Of a stretch of DNA of 6,287 bases, positions 5,574 to 6,287 are shown piece by piece. The notes below the pieces were generated by a model. It was not told the origin of the DNA. It made no database searches and saw only the letters and a list, made by a program, of their open reading frames with translations. Position numbers and translations under genes: made by a program. Every line of letters starts with the position of its first letter. Position 1 is the first letter of the stretch. Origin of the DNA: Chloroflexota bacterium (GTDB lineage: Bacteria > Chloroflexota > Dehalococcoidia > Dehalococcoidales > UBA3254); the NCBI GenBank assembly GCA_017860765.1, contig JAGDMY010000164.1:1-6287 (forward strand), written 5' to 3'.

Positions 5574-5609
5574 GCCCCCGACATCTGAAAAGGAATCGGG
5601 GGCTTTTTT
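5574..5609 (+). terminator. Rho-independent terminator of the dodecin unit
   Basis: An eight-base-pair perfect stem, GCCCCCGA (5574-5581) with TCGGGGGC (5596-5603), encloses a 14-base loop and is followed immediately by six T residues (5604-5609). It ends transcription of the dodecin pair and insulates the radical SAM gene, which therefore needs its own promoter. Confidence 0.92.
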
Positions 5610-5657
5610 CTAAGCATTATTTTGGTTAATTCAACACACCCATGCCTGTCTATGTAT

Positions 5658-5686
5658 TTTTCGCAATACGACTAATAGCTTATAAT
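5658..5686 (+). promoter_or_regulatory. Candidate promoter for the radical SAM gene
   Basis: A perfect TATAAT lies at 5681-5686, downstream of the terminator and 18 bases before the start codon. The -35 region is weak: TTTTCG at a 17-base spacer, or TTCGCA (5660-5665) at a tight 15-base spacer. Transcription would start near 5693, giving a leader of only about 12 bases. An activator may be needed. Confidence 0.45.
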
Positions 5687-5704
5687 GATACTATTGGTAG
5701 AAAT

Positions 5705-6287
5705 ATGAGTAATCTTCAACAAGAGACCGACAATATTTTCAGATTTCAATGGCATATCACCGAAAAGTGTAACCTGCGTTGCTCGCATTGTTATCAGGAC
5801 AATTATCTAAGTTCGGGCGAATTGGGTTCGGAAGGACTTAAAAAAATAGCAGATGAAATTATAAACGCATTATCAAAGTGGGGTAAACGCGGCGATATTT
5901 TGATAACGGGCGGTGAACCCCTCTTGAAAGATGAAGCCTTTGCCATTATAAATTATCTGGCATCTTTCTCCGAGATTGCCCGCATAAGTGTCCTCACCAA
6001 TGGAACGCTGATAAATGAAAAAATAATAGAAATGATAAAAACATCAAATAAAATTAAAGACCTTCAAGTATCCCTGGATGGGGCTAACCCCGGGACGCAC
6101 GATTCCATTCGCGGAAACCATGCTTTCGAGAAAGCCATAAACGGCATTCGTTTATTGAGAAAAAACAAAATCGATGTCGATGTTATGTTCACTCTGCAGC
6201 GGGGAAATGCAGGAGATGTACCTTCACTGATTGATCTTGTCAACGCCGAGGGCATAAAAAGCCTAACGATTGAACGATTTGTACCCC
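5705..6287 (+). CDS. Radical SAM domain protein, 3' end beyond the window
   Basis: The first 194 residues of a radical SAM enzyme are present and the reading frame is still open at the window edge. C22, C26 and C29 form the CX3CX2C motif that binds the 4Fe-4S cluster used to cleave S-adenosylmethionine. GGEP at 69-72 is the SAM-amine motif, and the ISVLTNGTLI and LQVSLDG strands are typical of the partial TIM barrel. The opening FRFQWHITEKCNLRCSHCYQ resembles peptide-modifying or SPASM-type members, whose auxiliary cluster domain would lie in the missing C-terminal part, so the substrate cannot be assigned. The start has only a weak ribosome site (GGTAG). Parts of the gene (for example 6001-6060) are much more A+T-rich than the PPDK region, which may hint at separate ancestry. 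Confidence 0.88.
   Translation, partial: MSNLQQETDNIFRFQWHITEKCNLRCSHCYQDNYLSSGELGSEGLKKIADEIINALSKWGKRGDILITGGEPLLKDEAFAIINYLASFSEIARISVLTNGTLINEKIIEMIKTSNKIKDLQVSLDGANPGTHDSIRGNHAFEKAINGIRLLRKNKIDVDVMFTLQRGNAGDVPSLIDLVNAEGIKSLTIERFVP

Noticed and set aside
5521..5580. A tRNA-like stretch (AGTACAGCGGTAAGA followed by TAACACCGG)
   Set aside because: Only a D-arm-like motif is present. No acceptor stem, anticodon stem or T-arm with GTTCGA can be folded, and the strong terminator stem begins where a T-arm should be.
1..6287. CRISPR array, insertion sequence or phage attachment site
   Set aside because: No regularly spaced repeats, transposase ORFs, terminal inverted repeats with target duplications, or tRNA-gene integration points were seen.

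Overview
The window reads as bacterial chromosome of moderate G+C content, with close-packed genes all on the + strand. They have clear Shine-Dalgarno sites and sigma70-type promoters. The gene mix (a pyruvate phosphate dikinase, a DegV fatty-acid-binding protein, dodecin-like proteins and a radical SAM enzyme) suits an anaerobe. A Chloroflexota (Dehalococcoidia-like) or Firmicutes-like host is possible, but no gene here fixes the taxon and this is a low-confidence guess.

Layout. Positions 1-238 hold two back-to-back promoters, one firing leftward out of the window and one rightward into a DegV-family gene (239-1093). A 140-base gap with a candidate promoter and interlocking inverted repeats precedes a compact pyruvate phosphate dikinase (1234-3486). 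A GNAT acetyltransferase (3498-4004) follows almost without a gap and is probably cotranscribed. Next come an unrecognised 76-residue ORF (4044-4274) and a small membrane protein gene whose first helix is split between two frames (4314-4762), so it looks frameshifted.

A strong promoter (TTGACA, 17-base spacer, TAAACT), overlapped by two 8-base direct repeats 11 bases apart, then drives two tandem dodecin-like genes (4899-5180 and 5242-5487). Both lack the tryptophan that stacks on flavin in classical dodecins and look more like the calcium-binding dodecin subgroup. A textbook intrinsic terminator (5574-5609) closes this unit. A radical SAM gene starts at 5705 from its own -10 element and runs off the right edge.

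How the genes may work together. PPDK interconverts pyruvate and PEP in central carbon metabolism, and the GNAT is probably just a passenger on its message. DegV proteins carry fatty acids. Dodecins are small dodecameric storage or buffering proteins. I see no single pathway linking all the genes. The points most worth following are the compact PPDK with an altered active-site neighbourhood, the Trp-less dodecin pair with its repeat-decorated promoter, and the unfinished radical SAM locus.
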